Shown here: piece after piece, positions 1-8,992 of the stretch | How the letters are laid out: each line of letters starts with the position of its first letter | Position numbering within the stretch: position 1 is the stretch's first letter | Origin: Caballeronia insecticola | GTDB lineage: Bacteria > Pseudomonadota > Gammaproteobacteria > Burkholderiales > Burkholderiaceae | Reading direction: 5' to 3' | NCBI RefSeq assembly: GCF_000402035.1 | Contig: NC_021289.1 | Location: 124,001 to 188,000, forward strand | DNA length: 64,000 bases | The notes under the pieces: model-generated | The model's database searches: none | Seen by the model: the letters and a program-made list of their open reading frames with translations, nothing else | What the model was told of the DNA's origin: nothing | Made by a program: the position numbers and the translations under genes

Positions 1-789
1 CAGCGAGGGCGAGAAGAGTTCGAGCAGCGTGGTTTTCTTGGTCACGGTGCGCGGCGCATCGGTGATGGGCGGCAGCGGCGCGCGCCGCGACGACTCTTCC
101 TCGGCGGCGCGCAGGATCGCTTCGGCTTCCTCGTAACGGCCTTTCGATTCGAGCCAGCGCGGCGATTCGGGCATCTTCTTGCGGATCACCCACACGATCA
201 TCGCGCCGACGCCGACAATGGCGAACATCGCACGCCAGCCGATCGTCGGGATGATGAGATAGCCGAGAAACGTCGAGAAGAACAGCGCCGAGTTCGTGAT
301 GAGCGACAGATACGCCGACCACTTGCCGCGCACCGCAGGCGGCATGAACTCGCCGACCGACCCGTAACCCACGACGATTTCCGCGCCCAGTCCGAGCCCC
401 ATGAAGAAGCGGCACACGATGAGCCACGTCATGTTCGGTGCGAACGCTCCGGCAATCGATGCGAGTCCGAAGACCGCGAGATTGAACTGATACGTGAACT
501 TGCGGCCTTTCGCGTCGCCGAGCACGCCGGCGGTGAAGGCGCCGAGCAACATGCCGATGAACGTCGACGAGAGGAACGCGGCGTTCAGTTGCATCGTCGA
601 CCAGCCGGTTTTCGCGAGCGCGCCGAGCACGCCGCCCGCGAGATAAATGTCGAACGAATCGAGGAACATGCCCGCGCCGATCAGCCATAGCACGCGCTTG
701 TGAAAGCCGGAGATCGGCAGGCGGTCGAGGCGCGGACCGGCGCTGACCGAGCTTATCGTGGTGGCGGCGGTGCCGTCGGTGCTCAGCAT
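1..789 (-). CDS. MFS metabolite/sugar transporter (3' end off window)
   Basis: The N-terminal 263 codons of a major facilitator superfamily carrier are present; the rest lies beyond the left edge. The start at 789 reads MLSTDGTAATT. TM1 has a FLDSFDIYL stretch, the TM2-3 loop has the MFS signature (GDAKGRKF), and a PESPRWL motif follows TM6, as in sugar-porter and related metabolite:H+ symporters. It acts in the inner membrane. It lies 72 nt downstream of, and on the same strand as, a GntR regulator, which probably controls it. The substrate cannot be read from the sequence. Confidence 0.85.
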   Translation of the reverse strand, partial: MLSTDGTAATTISSVSAGPRLDRLPISGFHKRVLWLIGAGMFLDSFDIYLAGGVLGALAKTGWSTMQLNAAFLSSTFIGMLLGAFTAGVLGDAKGRKFTYQFNLAVFGLASIAGAFAPNMTWLIVCRFFMGLGLGAEIVVGYGSVGEFMPPAVRGKWSAYLSLITNSALFFSTFLGYLIIPTIGWRAMFAIVGVGAMIVWVIRKKMPESPRWLESKGRYEEAEAILRAAEEESSRRAPLPPITDAPRTVTKKTTLLELFSPSL

Positions 790-861
790 GTCGTGTCTCC
801 ATTGTCGCTGCGGCGACTATCTAACGACGGTTCAAATGCTGTCTGCTCGAAGCGCCGCCGT

Positions 862-1569
862 TCACGCGGAGGCGGAATGCTCTCTGTCGTAGCGGTCGAG
901 CACCGCCTTTTCGGCGGCGAGAATATGGCAGCGCGTGACGGCTTCCGCCCACGCGGTATTGCGCTGTTCGAGCGCAAGAACGATCTCGACATGCTGGCGC
1001 GCGCTGCGCTCGCGGTCGGCGTCGCTGTAGGTGTCGAACGTCCACTTGATGAGCGGCGTTTCCTTCATCGACTTGAGCGAGCGATCGAGGCGCGCGTTGT
1101 TCGCGGCGGCCGTGATGATCGCGTGGAATTCGCCGTTCGCGGTGAACCAGGCTTCGCATGTCTCGTGCGTCGATGGACGCTGCGTGATCGCGAGCATCGC
1201 ATCGGCAAGCGTTTTGAGGCGCGCGATGTCGGCCGCGCTGATCGCGAGCGCCGCGCGCCCGGCCAGATACGGCTCGATCAAAAGCCGCGCTTCGAAGATC
1301 TCGCGCGCGTCCTGCAAGGTCCACGCCTTCACGCGCACGCCGTAGTTCGCGCGCGTTTCGACCCAGCCTTCGGCGTCGAGGCGGCGCAGGGCTTCGCGCA
1401 CCGGCGTGCGGCTTACGCCGAGACTTCTGGCGAGTTGTTCCTCGCGCAGATACTGGCCTGCGCCGTATTGCCCGCCCGCCAGCGCGTGCTTGATCGCGGC
1501 GTAGACGTCATCCGCCGAACGGGCCGGTTCGGGCAAGATTGTATGCAAAGCGGCCTCAGTCTGCGACAC
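862..1569 (-). CDS. GntR/FCD-family transcriptional regulator
   Basis: This 235-aa protein has an N-terminal winged helix (about residues 18-80; recognition region LARSLGVSRTPVREALRRL) and an all-helical FCD effector domain (about 85-215) with the Arg/Glu/His pattern typical of metal-assisted carboxylate sensing in this family. Such proteins usually repress transport or catabolic genes for organic acids or sugar acids. It precedes the MFS carrier at 1-789 on the same strand, so that carrier is the likely target. Two copies of an 11-bp motif near its start (1538 and 1601) are candidate autoregulatory operators. Confidence 0.9.
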   Translation of the reverse strand: MSQTEAALHTILPEPARSADDVYAAIKHALAGGQYGAGQYLREEQLARSLGVSRTPVREALRRLDAEGWVETRANYGVRVKAWTLQDAREIFEARLLIEPYLAGRAALAISAADIARLKTLADAMLAITQRPSTHETCEAWFTANGEFHAIITAAANNARLDRSLKSMKETPLIKWTFDTYSDADRERSARQHVEIVLALEQRNTAWAEAVTRCHILAAEKAVLDRYDREHSASA

Positions 1570-1611
1570 GACGCTCCAGTTTTATGCGTTTGACAGGACC
1601 ATTGTATGCAA
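1538..1611. promoter_or_regulatory. Paired GntR-type operator sites
   Basis: The motif ATTGTATGCAA occurs twice in the same orientation, at 1538-1548 (inside the first codons of the GntR gene) and at 1601-1611 (upstream). The starts are 63 bp apart, six helical turns. The upstream copy continues to ATTG-TATG-CAAT, a short palindrome. Assignment to the adjacent GntR protein is inference. Confidence 0.5.
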
Positions 1612-1652
1612 TGTGGGCGCAATGAAACGTGGGGATTTCCCGCAGTGTTCGC

Positions 1653-2483
1653 TTACTTCGGGCGCTTGGCCATGTAGCCAAGATAGGCGATAAGCGCGTC
1701 GAGATCGCTGTCGCTGAGCGCGTTTTTGTCGAAAGGGGGCATTTTCATGTCGGGCCACGCGCGAATCGACTTCGGATCGCGGATGAACGACTTCAGCACC
1801 CACGGCTGAAAGTATTCGGTCGGATTGTGCGGGCGTCCGAGGTCGGGGCCCATCGATGCATCGCCGGCGCCGTTCATCTTGTGGCAGACCATGCACTGCG
1901 TCGCTAACACGCTCTGGCCGCGGCGCACCGGCGAATTCGCGGGCACGTTCTTGTCGACGGCGAGCTGCGGCCAGCGCGCGGCGAGCGTCTGCGCAATGCG
2001 AATCGCATCGACCTTGAACGGCCATTGTTCGCTCGTCACGCCCGACGCAGCCGGATCGAGCCACACGACATAGAACGGACCGATATCGCCGCTGCCCGAC
2101 ACATGCGGCCACGGCTCGTCGGGCGATTCGATCGCGAGCCACGGCTCGGCGCGTTTCTTCGCATCGCCGAACAGGAGATTCGACGAAAGATGCGTGACGA
2201 AGCCATCCGTGGCGGTGATCTGCAGCTCGGTCCCGGCGGGCAGTTGCGCGATGCCGAGCAGCGCCCGCAGCGGCACGGCGCGATACGTCATCGTGCGATG
2301 AAAGGTGACGTCGTTCGGCACGCGAATGGTCGCGACGTCGGGGCGCGTGAGCAACTGGTCGGTCGTGAGCGAACGCTCGCCGCCGACATTGATCGCGAGG
2401 CTCGCGGCCATCGACTGCGCGCAGGCGAGCATGAAGCTCGCGAGCGTGAAGGCACGTTTGAAGATGCGACGTTTGCGTTTCAA
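1653..2483 (-). CDS. Secreted c-type cytochrome with molybdopterin-oxidoreductase-like N-terminal domain
   Basis: This 276-aa exported protein has a basic, hydrophobic signal peptide (residues 1-28, ending SMAAS). Next is a domain of about 150 residues resembling sulfite-oxidase-type folds but without any cysteine, then a class I cytochrome c domain with CMVCH at 197-201 and possible axial Met246/Met248 (WPDMKMPP). It should carry electrons in the periplasm. I chose a TTG start (2483-2481) because GGGAG sits 6 nt upstream and the TTG overlaps the IclR stop (TTGA), implying translational coupling. The redox partner is unknown. Confidence 0.8.
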   Translation of the reverse strand: MKRKRRIFKRAFTLASFMLACAQSMAASLAINVGGERSLTTDQLLTRPDVATIRVPNDVTFHRTMTYRAVPLRALLGIAQLPAGTELQITATDGFVTHLSSNLLFGDAKKRAEPWLAIESPDEPWPHVSGSGDIGPFYVVWLDPAASGVTSEQWPFKVDAIRIAQTLAARWPQLAVDKNVPANSPVRRGQSVLATQCMVCHKMNGAGDASMGPDLGRPHNPTEYFQPWVLKSFIRDPKSIRAWPDMKMPPFDKNALSDSDLDALIAYLGYMAKRPK

Positions 2484-3262
2484 CGCACTCTCCCGAACAA
2501 CGGCGAAGCGAGGCTCGCCGCCGCAAGTTCCTGCGCGGCCGCGAGGAGCGTCGGCCCGAGCGTCATCATGCGCTTTTCGGTGAGCCGCACCAGCGGTCCC
2601 GCAATGCTGATGACGCCGATCGCCGGATAGCCGCGCCGCTGCACGGGCGCGGCCATCGCCGTCATGCCGGGCGCGAAGACTTCGTTGATCGTCGCGTAGC
2701 CGCGCTCGCGGGCGGCGTGTACGAATTCGAGCAGGCCCGTGACGGTGGTCGGCGCGCGCGGCCCGTATTGCTTCGGCGATCCGAAGCCTTGTCTCGACAC
2801 GAGTTCGAGCGCGCGTTCGTCGGACATCGTCATCATCCACGCGTGGCCGGTTGCGCTGCACGAGAGGATCGTGTCCATGCCCATGTCCGGATCGTAGCGC
2901 AGGCCCTTGAGCGCGCCTTGCGCTTTCGCGACCCACGTGAGGCGGTCGCCGTCGACGATCGCAAGCCGCACCAGTTCGCCCGACGTTTCGGCGAGCCGGT
3001 CGAGCATGCTCTGCGCGATATCGACGATACCCGACGTCGCCAGATAGCTCAGCCCGAGGCCCACGAGTTTGGTCGTCAGCACGTAGTCGCCGTGCTCGCG
3101 CAATTGCCGCACATAGCCGCATTGCTTCAGATCGACGAGCAGACGATGACACGCGCTGCGCGGTATTTCGAGCTGGTCCGAGATCATCGCGAGGGGCGTG
3201 CCTTCCATTTGCGTCGCGAGAAATTCGAGGACCGCCAAGGTTCGTTCGGTGACGCCGGGCAT
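2480..3262 (-). CDS. IclR-family transcriptional regulator
   Basis: This 260-aa protein has an N-terminal winged helix (VTERTLAVLEFLA, then IPRSACHRLLVDLKQCGY) and a C-terminal IclR effector domain containing LSCSATGHAWMM and a YATINEVFAPGM-type segment. The start at 3262 (MPGVTERT) fits the family; the frame stays open upstream, but that part is not family-like. It is divergent from the MHS transporter/AroQ-like pair and overlaps the cytochrome gene downstream by 4 nt, so it may control both sides. Two short palindromes in the shared intergenic region are candidate sites. Confidence 0.9.
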   Translation of the reverse strand: MPGVTERTLAVLEFLATQMEGTPLAMISDQLEIPRSACHRLLVDLKQCGYVRQLREHGDYVLTTKLVGLGLSYLATSGIVDIAQSMLDRLAETSGELVRLAIVDGDRLTWVAKAQGALKGLRYDPDMGMDTILSCSATGHAWMMTMSDERALELVSRQGFGSPKQYGPRAPTTVTGLLEFVHAARERGYATINEVFAPGMTAMAAPVQRRGYPAIGVISIAGPLVRLTEKRMMTLGPTLLAAAQELAAASLASPLFGRVR

Positions 3263-3299
3263 CGTTGTTCTCTCACGGTTTTCGAGTCGAAACGAGCCG

Positions 3300-3337
3300 C
3301 ATAATTGCATATTATGAGATGAAATTCCACCCTGGAA
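3300..3337. promoter_or_regulatory. Two palindromes in the IclR/MFS divergent promoter
   Basis: CATAAT-tgcat-ATTATG (3300-3316) and TTCCA-ccc-TGGAA (3325-3337) are perfect inverted repeats between divergent starts at 3262 and 3408. The second looks like a compact IclR-family box. Binding is inferred. Confidence 0.45.
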
Positions 3338-3407
3338 CGATGTCCCACCCGTGCTGTTAATCTGTGCGCCATGCCGATTCCAGGCACACAAGAGGAGACG
3401 ACACGAC

Positions 3408-4775
3408 ATGCTTCAATCATCATCCAACGAGGCCAATCAGGCCATGCGCACGCGCGCCGTGACCGCTGCCGCGATCGGCACGGCGCTCGAATGGTTCGAC
3501 TTCACGCTGTACGGCGCGCTCGCCGCCACCGTATTGCCGAAGCTGTTTTTCCCCGCGATGGACCCGACTTCCGCGCTGCTGGCGTCGCTGGCGACGTTCG
3601 GCGTCGGGCTGGCGGCGCGGCCGCTCGGCGCGATCATCTGCGGCCATCTCGGCGACAAGCTCGGCCGCCGCAATCTCATGCTCGGCACCGTCACCGTGAT
3701 GGGCCTCGCCTCGATGCTGATGGGCTTTTTGCCGACCTACGCGAGCATCGGCGTGTGGGCGCCGCTGTTGCTCGTGATCCTGCGCATCCTGCAAGGCTTC
3801 GCGCTCGGCGGCGAATCGACCGGCGCGCAGCTCATGGCGATCGAACATGCGAGCCCCGACGCGCGCGGCAAGTATTCCGGCCTGCTCGGATTGTGTTCGC
3901 CGCTCTCGCAGATCATGGCGAACGGCGTGCTGCTCGCGCTTTCATCGACCATGTCCGCCGACGCTTTCGACAGCTACGGCTGGCGCATTCCGTTCGTCCT
4001 GAGCTTCGTGCTGGTGATCGTCGGCCTGTATATCCGGCTGCGCGTCTCGGAGACGCCTGCGTTCGTGGCGCTGTCGAAGACCGAAGTCGCGCATGTCGGC
4101 AGTCCGCTGCGCGATGCGTTGCGCCTGCACTGGCGCACCGTGCTGCGCTGGATGCTGTTCTTCTGCGGACCGGCGGCGATCTTCTATCTGATCGTGGTGT
4201 TTTCGCTGAGCTATGTGACGAAGACGCTCGGCGTGCCGAAGCAAACCGGCTTTCTCCTGCTGATGGGCGCGAACGTCTGCGCAATCGTCGGCGCGCTGGC
4301 GGGCGGCATGCTGAGCGATCGCATCGGACGACGCCGTGCGCTCGCCATCGGCTCGACCGCGACGCTGTTGATGCTCTTCGTCTATTTCCAGATTCTCGAT
4401 ACGAAGAGCTTCATGCCGATGCTGCTCGCCATGGGCTTCTTCCTCGGCTTCACGCAGTTTCAGAGCGGCATTCAGCCGGTCGCGTTCGCCGAAGCGTTCC
4501 CGACGAACGTGCGCTATTCCGGCTCCGCGCTCGCCTATACGGGCGCGAATCTGATCGCGGGCGGCCCGATGCCGGTGCTCGCCGTGTGGCTCTTCGCGGT
4601 CTGCAACGGTTCGCCGTGGGGCGTGGTGGCGGTATGCGTCGTGTTCAACGTGATCTCGCTCGCCATGATCCTGACCGCGCCGGAGACACGCGGCATCGAC
4701 CTGAATCGCACCGATTCCGCCGCCGAAGTGGCGGGCACGGACGCGCCGAATGCCATGCATTCCCAATCTCACTGA
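3408..4775 (+). CDS. MHS-family MFS transporter
   Basis: This 455-aa inner-membrane carrier has 12 predicted helices. The TM1 motif GTALEWFDFTLYG, the loop GDKLGRRN and LRILQGFALGGESTGAQ are hallmarks of the metabolite:H+ symporter (MHS) family, which includes shikimate, alpha-ketoglutarate and citrate carriers. The start at 3408 was chosen for the AGAGGAG ribosome site 9-15 nt upstream. A type II dehydroquinase-like gene follows 7 nt after its stop, so a cyclohexane-carboxylate such as shikimate, quinate or dehydroquinate is a reasonable but unproved substrate. Confidence 0.88.
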   Translation: MLQSSSNEANQAMRTRAVTAAAIGTALEWFDFTLYGALAATVLPKLFFPAMDPTSALLASLATFGVGLAARPLGAIICGHLGDKLGRRNLMLGTVTVMGLASMLMGFLPTYASIGVWAPLLLVILRILQGFALGGESTGAQLMAIEHASPDARGKYSGLLGLCSPLSQIMANGVLLALSSTMSADAFDSYGWRIPFVLSFVLVIVGLYIRLRVSETPAFVALSKTEVAHVGSPLRDALRLHWRTVLRWMLFFCGPAAIFYLIVVFSLSYVTKTLGVPKQTGFLLLMGANVCAIVGALAGGMLSDRIGRRRALAIGSTATLLMLFVYFQILDTKSFMPMLLAMGFFLGFTQFQSGIQPVAFAEAFPTNVRYSGSALAYTGANLIAGGPMPVLAVWLFAVCNGSPWGVVAVCVVFNVISLAMILTAPETRGIDLNRTDSAAEVAGTDAPNAMHSQSH

Positions 4776-4782
4776 ATTCACG

Positions 4783-5235
4783 ATGCACATGAAACCACTC
4801 ATCTACGTATTGAACGGCTCGAACCTGAACATGCTCGGCAAGCGCGAGCCGCATCTCTACGGCACGACGACGCTCGCGCAGGTTCAGTCGCGCACCGAGG
4901 CGCTCGCCGACGAACTCGGCCTGCAGTGCGAATTCCGCCAGACGAATCATGAAGGCGTGATGGTCGACTGGCTTCAGGAAGCGTTCGAAAAAGACGCAGC
5001 TGTCGTGATCAATCCAGCAGGTTTTTCCTTCGCGTCGATACCCGTGCTGGATGCGATCAAACTCATCAAGAAGCCGGTGGTCGAGGTTCATATCACGAAC
5101 ATCCATCAGCGAGACGAGCAGTATCGGCATTCGCTCGTCTCGCTGGCGGCGCGCGGCGTGATCTGCGGTCTCGGCGTGCAGGGCTATACGCTCGCCGTGC
5201 GCGCGGTGGCCGAAATGCTGCGCGAAGCGGCCTAG
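4783..5235 (+). CDS. Type II 3-dehydroquinate dehydratase-like protein with altered active site
   Basis: This 150-aa protein has the flavodoxin-like AroQ fold signature (GSNLNMLGKREPHLYG; VVEVHITN; VICGLGVQGY). Aligned by eye to the M. tuberculosis enzyme, Asn12, Arg19, Tyr24, Asn75, His101 and Arg108 equivalents are kept. The His81 equivalent is Phe (NPAGFSFAS) and the Arg112 equivalent is Tyr. The normal trans-dehydration of 3-dehydroquinate may therefore be weak or redirected. It is cotranscribed with the MHS transporter just upstream. A second AroQ at 21617 keeps both residues. The family call is firm; the activity is not. Confidence 0.82.
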   Translation: MHMKPLIYVLNGSNLNMLGKREPHLYGTTTLAQVQSRTEALADELGLQCEFRQTNHEGVMVDWLQEAFEKDAAVVINPAGFSFASIPVLDAIKLIKKPVVEVHITNIHQRDEQYRHSLVSLAARGVICGLGVQGYTLAVRAVAEMLREAA

Positions 5236-6839
5236 CCGCCGTCCGGCGTGAATTGCGCGCGCAGCGACTTGCGGATGACCTTGCCTGTTGCGGTCATCGG
5301 CAATTCGGCGACGAAGCGCACTTCGCGCGGATATTCGTGCGCCGCGAGCCGCGTGCGCACGTGTTCCTGCAACTCGCGCACGAGGGCATCGCCGGGTTCG
5401 AAGCCGTCGTTGAGCACGACGACCGCGCACACGATCTCCGTGCGCTTCGCATCCGGCACGCCGATGGCGGCCGCGAAGCGCACGGCCGGATGGCGGATCA
5501 GACAGTCTTCGATCGGCCCCGGCCCGATGCGATAGCCCGCGCTCGTGATTACGTCGTCGTCGCGGCCGATGAAGCGAAAAAAGCCGTCGCCGTCGAGCAT
5601 GCCGAGGTCGCCCGTCAGCAGGAAATCGCCACGAAATTTCTGCGCGGTCGCGGCTTCGTCGCGCCAGTAGCCGAGGAACATGACCGGATCGGGCCGTGCG
5701 ATGGCGATATGTCCCTGCACGCCGCAGGGCAACGGCACGCCACGATCATCGACGATTGCCACGCGATGCCCCGGCACCGCGCGGCCGATCGATCCGTTGC
5801 GCGGCTCGAACCATCGCTCGCACGACGACAGCACCATGTTGCATTCGGTCTGCCCATAAAACTCGTTGATGGTGACGCCGAGCTTCTCGCGTCCCCATGA
5901 CAGCAACTCTTCTCCGAGCGATTCGCCGCCGCTCGCCACCGAGCGCAACGCGAGGCCTTCGCGCCCGGCACCGGGTGTGGCGCGCATCATCTTGAGCGCC
6001 GTAGGCGGCAGGAACGTATGGCTCACCGCGTGGCGCGCGAGAAGATCGAACGCGGCGTTGCCGTCGAACTTGTCGAAGCGGCGCGCGAGCACCGGCACAC
6101 CGTGATGCCACGACGGCATCAGCACATCGAAGAGTCCGCCGATCCACGCCCAGTCGGCGGGCGTCCAGAACAGCGTGGCGTCGCGCGGAAAGCATTGCTG
6201 CGACATTTCCACGCCCGGCAGATGCCCGAGCAGAATGCGATGTCCGTGCAGCGCGCCCTTTGGCTTGCCCGTCGTGCCCGAGGTATAGATGATGACGGCC
6301 GGATCGTCGGCGGCGGTGTCGACGAGCGTTTCGTCGTCGGAGGCGGTTTCGATCGCGGGCCAGAAGTTCGAATCGGCGGAAAAGACGAGTTGCAGGTCGG
6401 GCAATGCGTCGCGGACCTGCGCGATTTTCGCGGCGCCTTCGGAATCGGTGATGACGGCTTTCGCGCCCGAGTGCGCAAGGCGGAACTCGATTGCATCCAT
6501 GCCGAACAGCGCGAACAACGGCACGGCCACGCAGCCCATGCGATACGCGGCGAGATGCGCGATGGCCGCTTCGACCGACTGCCGCACGAAGATCGCGACG
6601 CGATCGCCACGCGCGACGCCTTGCGCTTTCATCGCGTTGGCGAAGCGGTTGGAGAGATGCTTCAGGTCGTCGAAGCTATAGCGTTTCTGCGACGCGTCGG
6701 CGGCTTCCACGATGAGTGCGAGCCGGCCCGAGCCGTCCGCCCATTTGTCGCACACGTCCTGCGCGATGCTGTAGCGCGCGGGAATGCGCCATTCGAATTG
6801 CGATGCGACGGCTTCGTACGAATCACCTGACGGGAGCAT
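5232..6839 (-). CDS. AMP-forming acyl-CoA synthetase
   Basis: This 535-aa member of the ANL superfamily activates a carboxylic acid to acyl-AMP and then acyl-CoA. The P-loop YTSGTTGKPKG is at 185-195, the adenine-binding region reads NEFYGQTE, the hinge region is GDLGMLDGDGFFRFIGRDDDVI, split across family motifs A7-A8, and the catalytic Lys520 lies in TATGKVIRK. The domain pattern (GYRIGPGPIED) is closest to medium-chain or acetyl-CoA-synthetase-like members. Its 3' end overlaps the AroQ-like gene by 4 nt in convergent orientation. No clear Shine-Dalgarno precedes the ATG at 6839. The acid substrate is unknown. Confidence 0.88.
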   Translation of the reverse strand: MLPSGDSYEAVASQFEWRIPARYSIAQDVCDKWADGSGRLALIVEAADASQKRYSFDDLKHLSNRFANAMKAQGVARGDRVAIFVRQSVEAAIAHLAAYRMGCVAVPLFALFGMDAIEFRLAHSGAKAVITDSEGAAKIAQVRDALPDLQLVFSADSNFWPAIETASDDETLVDTAADDPAVIIYTSGTTGKPKGALHGHRILLGHLPGVEMSQQCFPRDATLFWTPADWAWIGGLFDVLMPSWHHGVPVLARRFDKFDGNAAFDLLARHAVSHTFLPPTALKMMRATPGAGREGLALRSVASGGESLGEELLSWGREKLGVTINEFYGQTECNMVLSSCERWFEPRNGSIGRAVPGHRVAIVDDRGVPLPCGVQGHIAIARPDPVMFLGYWRDEAATAQKFRGDFLLTGDLGMLDGDGFFRFIGRDDDVITSAGYRIGPGPIEDCLIRHPAVRFAAAIGVPDAKRTEIVCAVVVLNDGFEPGDALVRELQEHVRTRLAAHEYPREVRFVAELPMTATGKVIRKSLRAQFTPDGG

Positions 6840-6897
6840 GGGCTGAGTGCGAAAGGGTTGGTTGTGCGCTCATCATACTTCCATGCGGCCGCTCGAT

Positions 6898-8454
6898 TCA
6901 GTCGATGCGCTTCTGCCATATCGCAATCACGCTCGCACACAGCGCCACGCCGATGATGCAATAGAAGCCATCCAGCGAACCGAGGAAGTTCGCCTGTTGC
7001 GTGACCATGCGGCTCATTTCGCCGAGCGCCAGGCCTTTCGCTTGAGACGCGCTATAACCCATGTTCTCGAAGCCGCTCATCAGGCGTTCATACGCGTTAG
7101 TAAAAATCGGGTTATACGGATTGATGCTTTCGACGAGCCTCGTCTGATGCAGCGCGACGCGGTGCTGTTCGAGAATGATGATGGTGGCCGTGGAAAAGGA
7201 ATACGTCAGTTGCTTGACGATATTCTTCAAGCGATAACCGTGGCTGTATTCCTCGATCGCGAAGACGCGAAACGTGAGATTGGCCACCGGCAGCGCGATG
7301 AAAAGCAGCAACATGCCGCGCAGGACCATCGGCAGGATGAGCCACGGCATGCTGACGTCGGGCGGCAACTCGACCATCCACGCGCCGATGAACGCCGCCA
7401 GCAGGAAGCCCGCCGTGATCAGCCATTTCTTGTGCCGGATGCGCGCCGAATAGCGGAAGTACAGCACGGCCATGCCGAGCGAAACGATCGACGTGTAGCC
7501 GACGAGCCTTCCCGCGTTTTCCACCGGATAGCCCAGGCCGACTTCGAGCGTGCGCGAGACGAGAAAGCTCATCGCGTTGTTGATGTAATAGAACGCGATG
7601 TACAGCACAATGCCCACCTGAAACGTCTTCTCGCGAAGCGCATGCAGACGCAGCAGCGGCCGCGGATGATGCCATTGATGCCACGCGAACCAGCCAAGCG
7701 AGAGCAGGCCGGCGACCGTGAGCACGATCAGTTCCGGCGACGTGCTGAACAACTCGAAGCGCACTTGCTGCATGACGATCTGCAGCGCGCCCTGCGCAAA
7801 CGCGAAAACGATGTACGGCCAGAAATGCGTGTCGCGGCGTTCATGCGGCTCAACGCGCCCGGTAGACGGCACCGCGAAACACGCCAGCACGCCGAGGCCG
7901 ACGCCCGCGAACGCAGTGGACGTGAAGAGCGCGCGCCATCCCAGCGACGCGACGAGATAGCCGCCGCACAAGGGTGCAAGCGCGGTGCCGAGCAGGATCA
8001 TGTTGAGAAAGCGGCGCGTGGCGGCTGGACGCTCCCGCTGCGCGAAGCGTGTTTGAATCAGGATGCGCGCGGCGCTCATCATCGGGCCGATGAAGTAGCC
8101 CTGAAATCCGCGTGCGAGCGCAAGCTCGATCGACGATTCCGAAAACGCGGCCGCCACCGCGCCCGCCGCGAAGAGGAAGAGACACGCGGCGATATAACGC
8201 CGATTGCCGATGTGCTCGATCCACCATTGCTGTTGCAAGATGCCGAGCACGGATGTCACCGCGTATGCGCTTGAAGCCCACACGAGTTCGTCGGGCGATG
8301 CGTTGATGCCGCCCGCGATATAACTCGCGAAGAACGAAAACACGGAATTGTCGAAGTAATCCAGTCCGGTTGCGAGCGCGATGGCCCACGGAAACAGTCC
8401 ATCCATCAGACGCTGGATTGAAAGATTCGGATTACGAACGAATTCAGTGGTCAT
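6898..8454 (-). CDS. MFS transporter, DHA2/EmrB-like (14 TM)
   Basis: This 518-aa membrane protein has about 14 hydrophobic segments, a TM1 of the type ATGLDYFDNSVFSF, and ARGFQGYFIGPMMSAARIL, which matches the conserved motif C region of drug-efflux MFS. Length and topology fit proton-driven multidrug exporters. The start overlaps the stop of the upstream MerR gene (ATGA, 8451-8454), so the two are translationally coupled and the MerR protein probably senses the exported compound. Charged residues in TM1 are fewer than in typical DHA2 members, so substrate prediction is poor. Confidence 0.82.
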   Translation of the reverse strand: MTTEFVRNPNLSIQRLMDGLFPWAIALATGLDYFDNSVFSFFASYIAGGINASPDELVWASSAYAVTSVLGILQQQWWIEHIGNRRYIAACLFLFAAGAVAAAFSESSIELALARGFQGYFIGPMMSAARILIQTRFAQRERPAATRRFLNMILLGTALAPLCGGYLVASLGWRALFTSTAFAGVGLGVLACFAVPSTGRVEPHERRDTHFWPYIVFAFAQGALQIVMQQVRFELFSTSPELIVLTVAGLLSLGWFAWHQWHHPRPLLRLHALREKTFQVGIVLYIAFYYINNAMSFLVSRTLEVGLGYPVENAGRLVGYTSIVSLGMAVLYFRYSARIRHKKWLITAGFLLAAFIGAWMVELPPDVSMPWLILPMVLRGMLLLFIALPVANLTFRVFAIEEYSHGYRLKNIVKQLTYSFSTATIIILEQHRVALHQTRLVESINPYNPIFTNAYERLMSGFENMGYSASQAKGLALGEMSRMVTQQANFLGSLDGFYCIIGVALCASVIAIWQKRID

Positions 8455-8948
8455 TCTGCATCACGCGTTGCGCGTTTCGACTTGCTCGCGGTTATGCGTT
8501 CCTGCAGCAACGCTTCCTTGCTCTCGCCCGCGATCCGGCGCCGCAAATAGTCGAGGTCGCGGGCCAGCTCGCCACGGACCGCCTGCGCTTCCTTCAGTTC
8601 GCGGCGCACGGCGGCGATGCGTGCATCCACGGCGTCGATCTGTTGCGAAAGCGCCTGTTCGATCTCCCGCAACGACGACGCCGAATAGCCCGTGCGACCT
8701 TCGCCGAGCGTTTCCATCGGCCGTTTGAGCATTTCGACGATGCCCTGAAGCGAGAACCCGAGCGAGCGCAGGCGCAGGATGCGCGCAAACTGTTCCAGGT
8801 CCTGCTCGCTGTAGAGCCGGTAGCGTCCCTCGCTGCGCGTGGGCGTAACGAGCCCGCGCTCTTCGTAGTACTTGAGCGTGCGCGGCGTGACTTGCAGCCG
8901 TTCGGCGGCGTCGCGAATAGTGAGCAGCACGGGTTGGCTAGGCGGCAT
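8451..8948 (-). CDS. MerR-family transcriptional regulator
   Basis: This 165-aa protein has an N-terminal MerR winged helix (LTIRDAAERLQVTPRTLKYY, then SEGRYRLYSEQDL) and a long dimerisation coiled coil (about 95-150, Ala/Arg/Glu-rich). No cysteine metal site is visible, which argues for an organic-compound sensor. The start at 8948 is set by the HTH position. It heads a two-gene operon with the MFS exporter at 6898-8454, and a perfect 10-bp-arm inverted repeat lies 45 bp upstream of its start. Confidence 0.9.
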   Translation of the reverse strand: MPPSQPVLLTIRDAAERLQVTPRTLKYYEERGLVTPTRSEGRYRLYSEQDLEQFARILRLRSLGFSLQGIVEMLKRPMETLGEGRTGYSASSLREIEQALSQQIDAVDARIAAVRRELKEAQAVRGELARDLDYLRRRIAGESKEALLQERITASKSKRATRDAE

Positions 8949-8992
8949 GGCGGGCGCTGAAATGCAGTGTCGATGCCGCGCAGTATAACGCA

